Both the position numbers and the translations under genes were made by a program. A model generated the notes under the pieces. It searched no databases. It was not told where the DNA came from and saw only the letters and a program-made list of their open reading frames with translations. From NCBI GenBank assembly GCA_036512155.1, contig DATCBD010000060.1, positions 1 to 15,167 of the forward strand: a DNA stretch of 15,167 bases, given 5' to 3'. Shown in pieces: positions 1 to 7,309 of this stretch (position 1 is the first letter of the stretch; each line of letters begins with the position of its first letter). The DNA comes from Palsa-739 sp036512155 (lineage in GTDB: Bacteria; Actinomycetota; Thermoleophilia; Gaiellales; Gaiellaceae).

Positions 1-155
1 CTCCAGTCGCCGCGCTCGAGCTCGTCGATGACGGCGACGGCCGACGCGAACGCGGAGCGCCCCAGCGTCGTCGGCACGCGGTAGTCCTCGCCGTTGTCGA
101 TCGTGACGAGCGCGACCGAGCCTGTCCGGTTCAGCTTGAAGACGGTCTGCGCCAC
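1..155 (-). CDS. Enoyl-CoA hydratase/3-hydroxyacyl-CoA dehydrogenase, N-terminal fragment
   Basis: This gene begins with GTG at 153-155 and runs off the left edge, so only about 51 residues are visible. They contain SVALVTIDNGEDYRVPTT, which resembles the first beta-strands of the crotonase fold as found at the N-terminus of actinobacterial FadB/FadJ-type fused proteins (hydratase then NAD-dependent dehydrogenase). These enzymes carry out the hydration and second oxidation steps of beta-oxidation in the cytoplasm. The start shares one base with the thiolase stop (TAGTG), which implies one transcript and translational coupling. Pairing with a thiolase is the classic fadA-fadB arrangement and supports the call. 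Whether the dehydrogenase half is present cannot be seen; a stand-alone enoyl-CoA hydratase is the alternative. Confidence 0.7.
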   Translation of the reverse strand, partial: MAQTVFKLNRTGSVALVTIDNGEDYRVPTTLGRSAFASAVAVIDELERGDW

Positions 156-1333
156 TACTGCACGTTCTCCCAGAGGATTGCCGCGCCCATCCCCATGCCG
201 ATGCAGAGCGCCGTCAGCCCGTAGCGGCCGCCGCGCTCGCGCAGGCCGTAGGCGAGCTGCGCGATGAGGCGCACGCCAGTGGCGGCAAGCGGATGGCCGC
301 ACGCGATGGCGCCGCCGTACGGGTTGAGGCGCGGATCGTCGGCGGAGATGCCGAGCTCGTCGCACCAGGTCAGCACCTGCACGGCGAACGGCTCGTTCAG
401 CTCGAAGAGATCGACGTCGTCGAGCGAGATACCCGCCTGTTCGAGCACACGCTTCGTCGCGGGCACGGGGCCGATGCCCATTAGGTGCGGCTCCACGCCC
501 GCATACGCGTACCCGACGAGGCGCAGCTTGGGCGCGAGACCGAGCTCCCCGACGGTCTCCTCGGCGGCCAGGAAGGCAGCCGTTGCGCCGTCCGTCAATC
601 CGGCGGAGTTGCCGGCGGTGACGCGGCCGCCCGCGCGGAACGCGGGCTTCAGAGCGGCGAGCACGTCGAGGCTCGTGTCGGCGCGCAGGAACTCGTCGCG
701 CTCCGCGACCTTCCACCCGTCATCGGTGAAGACGGCCAGCGGCACGACGGTCTCGCGCATGACGCCGTTCGTCCAGGCCGCGGCTGCCCGCTGCTGCGAC
801 GTGAGCGCAAACGCGTCCGCGCGCTCACGGGTGATCGCGGGAAAGAGGTCGTGCAGGTTCTCCGCCGTCCGTCCCATCACCGCGGCCGATTCGTCGATCA
901 GCCGCTCGGAGGCGAAGCGGGGGTTGAAGTCGACGTCGTCGCCCATGGGGTGGTGGCCCATGTGCTCGACGCCGCCCGCGAGCGCGACGTCGGCTGCGCC
1001 GAGTGCGATCTCCCCTGCGGCGGCGGTCACGGCCGTGAGTGCGCCGGCGCACATCCGATCGACAGCGAAGCCGGGAACGGTATGTGGAATGCCCGCGAGG
1101 AGCGCGACGTCGCGGCCGAGGGTGAGCCCCTGGTCTCCGACCTGCGCGGTGGCGGCGAGGACGACGTCGCCGATCCGTTCGGGCGGGATCGCGGGGTTCC
1201 GGCACAGCAGCTCGCGGACCGCCTTGACGGCCATGTCGTCCGCCCGGGTGCGCCAGAACTGGCCTTTCGGGCCGGCTTTGCCGAACGGCGTGCGCACCCC
1301 GTCGACGAAGAAGACCTCGCGCAGCTCCCGCAT
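155..1333 (-). CDS. fadA: Thiolase (acetyl-CoA C-acyltransferase)
   Basis: A 392-residue protein of usual thiolase length. Thiolases cleave 3-ketoacyl-CoA to acetyl-CoA and a shortened acyl-CoA in the last step of beta-oxidation; biosynthetic members run the reverse condensation. Visible landmarks are the N-terminal VDGVRTPFGK, the acyl-accepting cysteine in DRMCAGAL (Cys95), NEPFA in place of the more usual NEAFA, the catalytic His in ACGHPLAATG and the C-terminal active-site Cys in CIGMGMG. I chose ATG 1331-1333 because the family begins just before this strand; the frame stays open upstream to an ATG at 1370-1372. No clear Shine-Dalgarno precedes the chosen start, so the message may be leaderless. 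The stop overlaps the GTG of the downstream hydratase/dehydrogenase, and a FadR-like palindrome overlaps the start, both favouring a degradative (FadA) role. Confidence 0.9.
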   Translation of the reverse strand: MRELREVFFVDGVRTPFGKAGPKGQFWRTRADDMAVKAVRELLCRNPAIPPERIGDVVLAATAQVGDQGLTLGRDVALLAGIPHTVPGFAVDRMCAGALTAVTAAAGEIALGAADVALAGGVEHMGHHPMGDDVDFNPRFASERLIDESAAVMGRTAENLHDLFPAITRERADAFALTSQQRAAAAWTNGVMRETVVPLAVFTDDGWKVAERDEFLRADTSLDVLAALKPAFRAGGRVTAGNSAGLTDGATAAFLAAEETVGELGLAPKLRLVGYAYAGVEPHLMGIGPVPATKRVLEQAGISLDDVDLFELNEPFAVQVLTWCDELGISADDPRLNPYGGAIACGHPLAATGVRLIAQLAYGLRERGGRYGLTALCIGMGMGAAILWENVQ

Positions 1334-1350
1334 GACTGAATAGTCAATCA
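1333..1350. promoter_or_regulatory. Candidate TetR-type FadR operator
   Basis: TGACTGAATAGTCAATCA is an imperfect 18-bp palindrome (14 of 18 positions symmetric) with the layout TGA-n-TGA-n-TA-n-TCA-n-TCA. It matches the Bacillus-type FadR box TGAATGAnTAnTCATTCA, as I recall it, at all but two specified positions. It overlaps the first base of the thiolase start codon and lies in the 37-bp gap to the divergent gene. FadR of this family is an acyl-CoA-responsive repressor of beta-oxidation genes. No regulator gene is in the window, so the binding protein is inferred. Confidence 0.6.
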
Positions 1351-1370
1351 GACGTTCGTAGACTCCCCGC

Positions 1371-2003
1371 ATGACATGGAGCGAGCAGGCGGCAGCAGCG
1401 GTCGCGCGCTACGAGGGCGGTGAGGCACGAGACCTCGACCAGCGGCAGCTGACGCAGCTCGGCAACGCCGCGTGGGCGGCCGGCCTGTGCCTGCTGATGG
1501 ACGGGCGCCGAGAGGAGGCGGCGACGTGGCTTCGGCGCGCGGCCGAGCGCTATCGCGAGAGCTGGAACGGTGCGCCGCCGGACTCGTGGGGGCGGCCGAT
1601 CGCGGCGATGAAGGCGCAGCTCCTCGCCGGCGACGACGCGTCCGACGCCGCCCGGTGGGCGCTCCACGCCGGCGCGGCGCAGGCCGAATCGCCGATCGGC
1701 AGGTACGCGGCGACGCTGGCATTGCTCGTCCTCCGTCGCGACGTTGAGGCGCGCGTGCTCGCCGAGACGCTCGTCGGCCGCAACGACTTTCCCCGCGACA
1801 TCGCCGACGCCGTGTGGATGATCGCCGGTCTCGACCGCATGGAATACGCCGTCGCGCTCGAGAACATCCTCAGCGACTTCGAGCAGCGCAAGGACTTTCT
1901 CGAGGACGTGCCCGTCGCCGACACCGTGCTCGTCCTGCAAGTCCTCGCGGCGGCGCGCGACATGGCGGTCGACCTGCCGCCGTCGAAGATGCTGCCGAGC
2001 TAG
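1371..2003 (+). CDS. Hypothetical protein, helical, TPR-like
   Basis: I do not recognise this 210-residue protein. It is Ala- and Arg-rich with no signal peptide or membrane segment, so it is probably cytoplasmic. Residues around 30-60 (GNAAWAAGLCLLMDGRREEA followed by a pair of short helices) look like one or two TPR-like hairpins, and a well-formed helical C-terminal part contains the stretch around VALENILSDFEQRKDFLED. The ATG at 1371 lacks an obvious ribosome binding site. The gene is divergent from the thiolase, with the FadR-like palindrome between the two starts. Its stop codon overlaps that of the convergent pgl gene in a shared CTAG. Coding character is supported by uninterrupted, protein-like composition across the whole gap between neighbours. 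Function unknown. Confidence 0.75.
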   Translation: MTWSEQAAAAVARYEGGEARDLDQRQLTQLGNAAWAAGLCLLMDGRREEAATWLRRAAERYRESWNGAPPDSWGRPIAAMKAQLLAGDDASDAARWALHAGAAQAESPIGRYAATLALLVLRRDVEARVLAETLVGRNDFPRDIADAVWMIAGLDRMEYAVALENILSDFEQRKDFLEDVPVADTVLVLQVLAAARDMAVDLPPSKMLPS

Positions 2004-2677
2004 AGCTTCGCGGCAGCGGCGGGATCCAGCACCGCCGTCGTGGTCCCGCTGACCGCGCGGACGAGGCTTCCCGGAGTTGCGCGCGAAGGCTCGCCCGCAA
2101 AGGCGCGCGCGGATGCTTCCGCCTTGTCGGCGCCCGCGACGAGGAAGACGATCGCGCGTGCAGCGCGCAGCATCGGCAGCGTCAGCGTGATGCGGTCGAC
2201 GTAGGGCTCGAGCTTCGCTTCCGCTCCGAGCACGCGCCGCTCGCTCTCGTCCAGCGTCGGCTGGTCGGGATAGAGGGACGCCACGTGCCCGTCCGGCCCG
2301 AGGCCGAGCAGCACGAGATCGAAGCGGGCGAGGTCGCCGAGCTCGCGGTCGTAATCTTCCGCGCCGGCGTCACGGCCCAGCTCGCCGCGCATGCGGTGCA
2401 CTGCCGAGGGCTGCACGTCGAGCTGATCGAGCAGCGTGCGCTTCGCCATCCCGTAGTTCGAGTGCTCGTCGTCTGGAGGCACGCAGCGCTCGTCGCCCCA
2501 CCACAGCTCGGTGCGGCTCCAGTCGCGCTGCCGCTCGGCGGCCAGCCCGTACGCGTCGGCGGGCGTCGAGCCGCCGGTGAGAACGACGTGGCCGCCCTCG
2601 CGCGCGGCAGTCGCGAGCAGGTCGGCGACGACAGCCGCCGGATCGTCGGCGACGACGATCTCGACCAGGCTGCTCAT
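2000..2677 (-). CDS. pgl: 6-phosphogluconolactonase
   Basis: A 225-residue protein of typical length for the DevB/SOL family, which hydrolyses 6-phosphogluconolactone to 6-phosphogluconate in the oxidative pentose phosphate pathway, giving NADPH-linked carbon flow. Motifs in order are LTGGSTP at about 33-39 (phosphate loop), WWGDERCVPPDDEHSNYGM at 59-77, and LGLGPDGHVASLYP at 124-137, which includes the catalytic His. The ATG at 2675-2677 overlaps the proC stop as ATGA, so translation is probably coupled. It is the last gene of the minus-strand operon. The NADPH link to ProC, which consumes NAD(P)H, could explain the pairing, but that is inference. Confidence 0.93.
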   Translation of the reverse strand: MSSLVEIVVADDPAAVVADLLATAAREGGHVVLTGGSTPADAYGLAAERQRDWSRTELWWGDERCVPPDDEHSNYGMAKRTLLDQLDVQPSAVHRMRGELGRDAGAEDYDRELGDLARFDLVLLGLGPDGHVASLYPDQPTLDESERRVLGAEAKLEPYVDRITLTLPMLRAARAIVFLVAGADKAEASARAFAGEPSRATPGSLVRAVSGTTTAVLDPAAAAKL

Positions 2678-3471
2678 TCGTGTGCGCTCGCCAGCTCGCC
2701 GGCGCGCGTCATCGCCGCCTGCACGGCGTTGAGGAGCGCGGCGCGGACGCCTGCCTGTTCGAGCTCGCGGATGGCGGCGATGGTCGTGCCTCCGGGCGAG
2801 GTCACCGACTCGCGCAGCTCCACCGGGTGCATGCCGAGATCGCGCAGCTGCTTCGCGGTGCCGAGCATCGTCTGCACGACAAGCGTCGTCGAGATCTCGC
2901 GCGAGACGCCGAGCAGGATCCCTGCCTCGATCATCGCCTCGGCGAGCAACGCGAAGTACGCAGGTCCAGATCCGGACAGCGCCGTCACCGCGTCCATCGC
3001 CGACTCCGGGACGCGCACGACACGGCCGAGATGCGCGAGCGCGTCCTCTGCGAGCGCGAGATTCTCCTCCCCCGCGTGTGCGCCGGCGCAGATGCCCGCC
3101 ATGCCCTCGTGCACGATGGACGGCGCATTCGGCATCGCGCGCACGACCGGCACGCCGGGCGCGATGCGCGCCTCGATCTGCGCGGTCGGGATGGCGGCGG
3201 CGATGGACAGCACCGTCTGCTGGGCCGTGAGCAGCTGTCCGACCTCGGCGAGCAGGGCGTCGATGTCCTGGGGCTTCACGGCGACGACGACGAGCTCTGC
3301 TTTCGCGACGGCGCTTGCGTTGTCGGTCGTCGCCTCGACTCCGTGACGGTCGCGCAAATCATTCGCGCGGGCTTCGGTGCGGCTCGAGACGACGATGTCG
3401 GTCCAGCCGGCCCCGAGGAGGCCGACGAGCAGCGCTTCGCCGATGCGGCCGCATCCGAGGATCGCGATCAT
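2674..3471 (-). CDS. proC: Pyrroline-5-carboxylate reductase
   Basis: A 265-residue protein, the usual ProC length, that reduces 1-pyrroline-5-carboxylate to proline with NAD(P)H. The N-terminal Rossmann motif is ILGCGRIGEAL (residues 4-14), with Arg-Ile where Asn-Met is more common. VVVAVKPQDI (61-70), RAMPNAP (111-117) and the ProC signature TSPGGTTIAAIRELEQAGVR (224-243) follow. I chose ATG 3469-3471 because it immediately precedes the dinucleotide fold; the frame remains open much further upstream through the antisense of the glycosylase gene, but that extension has no ProC homology. It starts 14 bases after the glycosylase stop and its own stop overlaps the pgl start. Confidence 0.95.
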   Translation of the reverse strand: MIAILGCGRIGEALLVGLLGAGWTDIVVSSRTEARANDLRDRHGVEATTDNASAVAKAELVVVAVKPQDIDALLAEVGQLLTAQQTVLSIAAAIPTAQIEARIAPGVPVVRAMPNAPSIVHEGMAGICAGAHAGEENLALAEDALAHLGRVVRVPESAMDAVTALSGSGPAYFALLAEAMIEAGILLGVSREISTTLVVQTMLGTAKQLRDLGMHPVELRESVTSPGGTTIAAIRELEQAGVRAALLNAVQAAMTRAGELASAHE

Positions 3472-3485
3472 GGGGCTCAGTCTGC

Positions 3486-4346
3486 CTAGGCCGCTTCGGC
3501 GGCGTCGAACGACAGCAGGCCGCGGCCGAAGCCGGCCAGGAGGTACACGCTTGCGATCCCGGCCCATTCGCCGTACGGCTCGAGTAACTCCGCCGTCTCC
3601 CAGCCCTCGACCTCGCGGCCGCGCATCGCGCGCAGGAGCTTGACGAGGCCGAGGTCGCCGACGAGCCCGTGGTCGTAGCGGCCGAGCCCCTCGAGACACA
3701 CGACGCCGACCGACCAGGGCCCGAGGCCGCGCTCGCGGCCGAGCCTGCGAACGATCGCCTCCGTCGGCTGGTCGTGGAGCCGCTCGAGGTCGAGCGAGCG
3801 GCAGATCCGGACGAGCGCGGCGCCGCGGCGCGCGTGCAGTCCCAGGCTCCGCAGTTGCGACGGTGCGAGCGCGCCCAGGTCGCCCGCGGTAGGCGCCACG
3901 TGCAACCGCTCCGGGCCTTCGGCGCACAGGGTGCGCACGATGGTCTGCTCTAGCCGCCGCGCGCGCTTCGCCTCGATCAGCTGGCCGCAGAACGCGCGCA
4001 TCAGCGCGTGCGCGACGGTCGGCACGCGCACCGGACGCAGGCCACGCAGCTCGCGCGACGCGCGCCCGAGCAGCGGGTCGTCGCGCACCGCGACGAGGAA
4101 GCCGGAGTGGTCGTCGTCGAGCGCGAGGATCCAGCGGAGCCGCTCCGCCGACGCGGCCGAGTCGGCGCGGATCGTGACGGATCCGCCGGGCGACTGCCAT
4201 GCACGTGCGGTCTCGACGCGGCCGTCGACTGCGAGCACCTGCGTGAGCAGTCCGTCCCGGAACGTGCGCGTCGCGTCGCTCGCGGTTCGCGCCGACAGCG
4301 CGAGCGAGTACGGGCCTCGGGGCGTGACCGCGAGCTCGAAGCTCAC
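3486..4346 (-). CDS. DNA-3-methyladenine glycosylase II-like protein (AlkA/HhH-GPD)
   Basis: A 286-residue protein resembling AlkA, a base-excision enzyme that removes alkylated purines from DNA. The N-terminal ~105 residues would be the AlkA beta domain. The region near 111-140 starts the helical core, and the helix-hairpin-helix is RGLGPWSVGVVCLEGLGR (206-223), with Trp as in AlkA proteins. It is followed by the segment GDLGLVKLL, whose Asp231 sits where the catalytic Asp of HhH-GPD enzymes is expected. A substrate-side segment YGEWAGIASVYLL (258-270) matches the typical Pro/Trp-R-x-x-A-x-x-Y-L helix, with Gly-Ile instead of Arg. There is no Ada-type methyl-transfer domain. The GTG start at 4344-4346 overlaps the stop of the upstream regulator (GTGA). 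Confidence 0.8.
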   Translation of the reverse strand: MSFELAVTPRGPYSLALSARTASDATRTFRDGLLTQVLAVDGRVETARAWQSPGGSVTIRADSAASAERLRWILALDDDHSGFLVAVRDDPLLGRASRELRGLRPVRVPTVAHALMRAFCGQLIEAKRARRLEQTIVRTLCAEGPERLHVAPTAGDLGALAPSQLRSLGLHARRGAALVRICRSLDLERLHDQPTEAIVRRLGRERGLGPWSVGVVCLEGLGRYDHGLVGDLGLVKLLRAMRGREVEGWETAELLEPYGEWAGIASVYLLAGFGRGLLSFDAAEAA

Positions 4347-5665
4347 CGCTCGGCGCGCGCGTGCTGAGGCGTTGCGCGCATTCCGAGCTCGGCGGCGCGA
4401 TCGAGCACGTCGAGCGCGTCCGCCTCCTTACCGGTGGTCCGGAGCATGTGACCCCAGGCGCGGCACGCGTTCGCGGCGGGGTGCCAGCGGCCTTCGCTCT
4501 CGAGGATGCCTACGGCTTCGCGATATGCCTCGTTCGCGGGCTCCGTCTCGCCGTTGAGAGCGAGCCCGTCCGCGAGGGCTGCAAGCGCGTGGCCGCGATC
4601 AGCCGGCTGCGCGTCGATCGCGAGCGCATCGCGTGCGAGCGCGACGGCCGAGTCGTGATCTTCGGCGAGTGCGGCGATCCTCGACCGCTGGACCAGCATC
4701 TCGACGAGGTCGTCCTTGGACGGACTGATGCCGAGGAGCCGGTGGGCACGATCGAGGTGCTCGGTCGCGTGCGCCGAATCGCGTCGCTCGAGGTAGATCG
4801 CGGAGGCGAGGATGTGGGCGCGCGCGAGATTCAGCGCGTCCTCGGTCGTCTCCAGCAGCGCGATCGCCTTGCGGACGTTCGAGAGAGCGGTTGCGCCGCG
4901 TCCCTCTTGCGCCGCGATGCGCGCGATCGACCAGTACAGGCGAACGCGCATGTACGGGTCGTCCGTGTCACGCATGCGCTGCATGGCGGAACGCGCGACT
5001 TCCTCCGCGCGCGCGATCTCGCCGACGTCGGTCAGCGCGTAGCTCAGCAGCACCGCGTACCGGGCCTCGGAGGCGGCGTTGCCCTGGGCGCCTTCGAGGC
5101 ACCGCTCGAGCAGGTGGACCGCGTCGGCCGGCCGGCCGGCGGAGCCGTAGACGCGCGCGAGGTTGGCGTACACGTCCACGCGCTCGGCGGGCTGGAAGGG
5201 CTCGTCCTCGAGCGCAGCCTCCAAGAGCTCGATCGCGCCCACGTGGTCGTCCCGGCCCTCGCGGACGGTGGCGAGCGCGACGCGCGCCCGGAACGTGGAG
5301 TTCCCGTCGGCCGCGTTCAGCGCGTCGGCGAGGAGCTCTTGCAGCGCGCTCTCGGCCCCGTCATCGTCGCCGAGCCTGATGGCCAGCTCGAGGTCGGAGA
5401 GTCGCAGCTCGCGGGCGGCGGCCGGGTCGAGCTCCGAGCCCGTTTCGAGGTAGTCGGCCGAGACACCGAGCTTCGCGGCCAGCTTCCGGAGCGCCTTCAC
5501 CGACGGCTGGCGCGTCCCGGCCTCGATCCGGGAGATATAGGCGTACGAGACTCCGGGAGCGGCAAGCTCGCGCTGGGACAGCCCTCGTTCCAACCGCAGT
5601 CGCTTGAGCCGTTGCCCGATCGTCTCGCCCGTAGGCGAAAGGATTCTGGACGGCACGGTCGGCAT
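4343..5665 (-). CDS. XRE-family HTH regulator with C-terminal TPR domain
   Basis: A 440-residue protein. Residues about 16-70 form a Cro/C1-type helix-turn-helix (GQRLKRLRLERGLSQRELA, then YISRIEAGTRQPSVKALRKL, then LGVSADYLETG). The rest, about 80-430, is a solenoid of TPR-like helix pairs, e.g. VYANLARVYGSAGRPADAVH and LADGLALNGETEPANEAYRE. This HTH-plus-TPR plan is that of RRNPP-type peptide-sensing regulators (PlcR, NprR), but also of many regulators with unknown ligands. I chose ATG 5663-5665, which has GGAG nine bases upstream; a TTG at 5690-5692 is an in-frame alternative. It heads the operon with the glycosylase, proC and pgl, and is divergent from a 32-aa peptide gene 93 bp away, so it may control both sides. 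Confidence 0.85.
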   Translation of the reverse strand: MPTVPSRILSPTGETIGQRLKRLRLERGLSQRELAAPGVSYAYISRIEAGTRQPSVKALRKLAAKLGVSADYLETGSELDPAAARELRLSDLELAIRLGDDDGAESALQELLADALNAADGNSTFRARVALATVREGRDDHVGAIELLEAALEDEPFQPAERVDVYANLARVYGSAGRPADAVHLLERCLEGAQGNAASEARYAVLLSYALTDVGEIARAEEVARSAMQRMRDTDDPYMRVRLYWSIARIAAQEGRGATALSNVRKAIALLETTEDALNLARAHILASAIYLERRDSAHATEHLDRAHRLLGISPSKDDLVEMLVQRSRIAALAEDHDSAVALARDALAIDAQPADRGHALAALADGLALNGETEPANEAYREAVGILESEGRWHPAANACRAWGHMLRTTGKEADALDVLDRAAELGMRATPQHARAER

Positions 5666-5748
5666 TCTTATTGCTCCAGGCCTGGTCGTCAATGGGCCGC
5701 TCCGTCTTGTCTAGGGGCCATCCTTTGCGTTGTCCCCTGTCAGACGAG

Positions 5749-5755
5749 AGGAGGG
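5749..5755 (+). promoter_or_regulatory. Strong Shine-Dalgarno for the 32-aa peptide gene
   Basis: AGGAGGG lies just upstream of ATG 5759, inside the longer purine run GAGAGGAGGGAA. It is the best ribosome binding site in the window, where most starts have weak or overlapping ones. This is the main evidence that the short frame is translated. Confidence 0.7.
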
Positions 5756-5758
5756 AAC

Positions 5759-5857
5759 ATGCTGCGGAACGCGCTCACGCTCAGGCTCGCCCTGATCCTG
5801 GCGGCGCTCGCATTGGTGGCGATCTTCGCCGGCGAGCTGCCCTGGGGCCCCGCCTAG
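5759..5857 (+). CDS. Small 32-aa membrane or secreted peptide
   Basis: A short gene of 32 codons with the strongest ribosome binding site in the window. The product has a basic start (MLRNALTLR), a hydrophobic run LALILAALALVAIFA (residues 10-24), and a short polar tail, GELPWGPA. That shape fits either a single-span membrane miniprotein or a precursor with signal peptide and a short exported tail; Ala21 or Ala24 could be cleavage points, though neither is an ideal A-x-A site. It is divergent from the HTH-TPR regulator and ends 25 bases before the O-antigen-ligase-like gene, so it is probably co-transcribed with that gene. I know no family for it. It could be a pheromone precursor, an accessory subunit of the membrane protein, or a leader peptide. 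Confidence 0.6.
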   Translation: MLRNALTLRLALILAALALVAIFAGELPWGPA

Positions 5858-5882
5858 GCCGACCGGTTGTACCGTTGCCGCC

Positions 5883-7298
5883 GTGACGGCCCTCGAGCTC
5901 GTGGTCTACGCGCTGCTCCTGGCCGTCGCGGCGGCAGCCGTTTGGCGTCGCCCGGTCGCGGCGCTCTATCTCTTCGTCGTCGGCCTCGCGCTCCACAACG
6001 CCGTCATGGCCGCGCTCTACGCGGCAGGTGTCCGCGGCTCGACGCTCACGGCGATCGCCGCCTGGAAGGAGATCCTCCTCGCGGTCGCCCTCGCGCGCGT
6101 CATACGAGACGCGTGGCAAGAACGGGTGCTCCCGTTCCGCCCGATGCTCGTCGACTGGCTCGCGCTCGCATATGGCGTGCTCGTCGTTCTGTATGCGGTC
6201 ATCCCGCAGTCCGCCCTCGACGGCGTCGCGGGGAAGCACGCGGTCGCACTCGCCCTGAAGCACGACATCGTCCCTGTCGGCGCCTTCTTCCTCGGCCGCT
6301 CGCTCCAGCTCGGCCGTGACCAGCTCCGCCGCCTCGCGTGGACGCTGCTCGGGACGGCGGCGTTCGTTGCGGCGCTCGGGATCATCGACGTGTACGCGGT
6401 GCCGATCGGGTGGTGGCGGACGAACGGCGTCGTCGACTACTTCCGGAAGCAACTCGGCTACCACTACAACGGCACCGGCGGACTGCCGGAGAACTTCATC
6501 TACAACACCGGTTCCGAGCAGCACTTCCTGCGGCGGCTCGTGTCGACGTTCCTCAGTCCGCTCGCAGCCGGCTATCTCATGGTGGTGGCGCTGCTGCTCC
6601 TGCCGCCCCGCCGCATCGCGATCCCCTTCGGGGCGCTTGCCTTCGCCGGGCTGCTCTTCACCTTCTCGCGCTCGTCTCTCCTCGCGCTCGCAGGCGGGCT
6701 CGTCGTGCTCGCGCTCGCGTCGCGTGACTGGCGCCCCGTCGTCCTCGCCGTGGTCGTCGTCGCCGTCACCGTCGGGTGGGCGCACGTCTTCCCGAAGATC
6801 GGACCGACCGGAAAGTGGACGAAGGCCGACCTCGTCTACCAGCAGAAGCAGGCACACGCGACGAAGGGGCCGACGAGCGGCAACGCGCTCTCCGAGAACG
6901 AGCCGTCGCTGCACGAGCACTTGACGGAACTGAAGGACGGCATCCACACCGTCATCCATCACCCGCAAGGCTTCGGCCTCGGCAACGTCGGCCAGACGGC
7001 ATCGCGCACCGGCACGCCGATCAAGGCGGGGGAGTCGAACTACACGGAGATGGGCGCCGAGCTCGGCATCCTCGGCTCGCTTCTCTGGATTGCGTGGGGG
7101 CTCGCCGTGCTCGTCGGGCTGTGGCGCGCACGAGCGGTGCGCATGACGGCTGCGTTCGCTGCGATTCTCGCGCTCGCGATCCAGACCGACGTCATCGGCG
7201 ACCCATGGGTCGCGTACGTCGTGTGGGCACTCGCCGGTGCATTGCTGTTGAAGACGCGTCCGCAAGAGCGTCTTGCGGACGCCGCCGCGCCCGCCTAG
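5883..7298 (+). CDS. O-antigen ligase/polymerase-like membrane protein (Wzy_C-like)
   Basis: A 471-residue polytopic membrane protein with about ten or more hydrophobic segments (for example 5-20, 25-50, 60-74, 90-106, 150-172, 222-240, 247-275, 284-300, 395-415, 421-437, 442-456). The signature FTFSRSSLLALAGG (260-272) resembles the Wzy_C/WaaL family R/SRS motif, and the large outside loop at about 300-395 contains IHHPQGFGLGNVG, like the family's H-P-x-x-G-x-G-L/N-N motif. These proteins transfer or polymerise lipid-linked glycans at the outer face of the membrane. A second loop at 173-222 is rich in Tyr, Asn and Gly. The start is GTG 5883 with no good ribosome binding site, so reinitiation after the peptide gene is likely. 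No glycosyltransferases flank it, so the substrate is unknown. Confidence 0.75.
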   Translation: MTALELVVYALLLAVAAAAVWRRPVAALYLFVVGLALHNAVMAALYAAGVRGSTLTAIAAWKEILLAVALARVIRDAWQERVLPFRPMLVDWLALAYGVLVVLYAVIPQSALDGVAGKHAVALALKHDIVPVGAFFLGRSLQLGRDQLRRLAWTLLGTAAFVAALGIIDVYAVPIGWWRTNGVVDYFRKQLGYHYNGTGGLPENFIYNTGSEQHFLRRLVSTFLSPLAAGYLMVVALLLLPPRRIAIPFGALAFAGLLFTFSRSSLLALAGGLVVLALASRDWRPVVLAVVVVAVTVGWAHVFPKIGPTGKWTKADLVYQQKQAHATKGPTSGNALSENEPSLHEHLTELKDGIHTVIHHPQGFGLGNVGQTASRTGTPIKAGESNYTEMGAELGILGSLLWIAWGLAVLVGLWRARAVRMTAAFAAILALAIQTDVIGDPWVAYVVWALAGALLLKTRPQERLADAAAPA

Positions 7299-7309
7299 CC
7301 TCGCGCCTG

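Noticed and set aside
3472..4200. Upstream extension of proC to over 500 codons
   Set aside because: The extra part is antisense-frame reading of the glycosylase gene; ProC begins at the Rossmann strand at 3471.
5671..5692. TTGACG on the minus strand as a -35 box for the HTH-TPR gene
   Set aside because: The matching -10 would fall on the ATG itself and is poor; the GGAG ribosome binding site in the same stretch argues for a start of transcription further upstream.
5713..5738. AGGGG...CCCCT inverted repeat between the HTH-TPR and peptide genes as an operator
   Set aside because: Only five-base arms 16 bases apart, easily due to chance at this base composition; worth noting only if conserved in relatives.
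4361..5857. Very long open frame on the plus strand antisense to the HTH-TPR gene
   Set aside because: It is the GC-rich complement of a clear regulator gene and has no protein family signs; only its last 33 codons, the 32-aa peptide gene with its own ribosome binding site, look real.
5781..7265. Long minus-strand frame opposite the membrane protein gene
   Set aside because: Arg/Glu/Asp-rich composition without motifs; the opposite strand encodes a coherent multi-span membrane protein.
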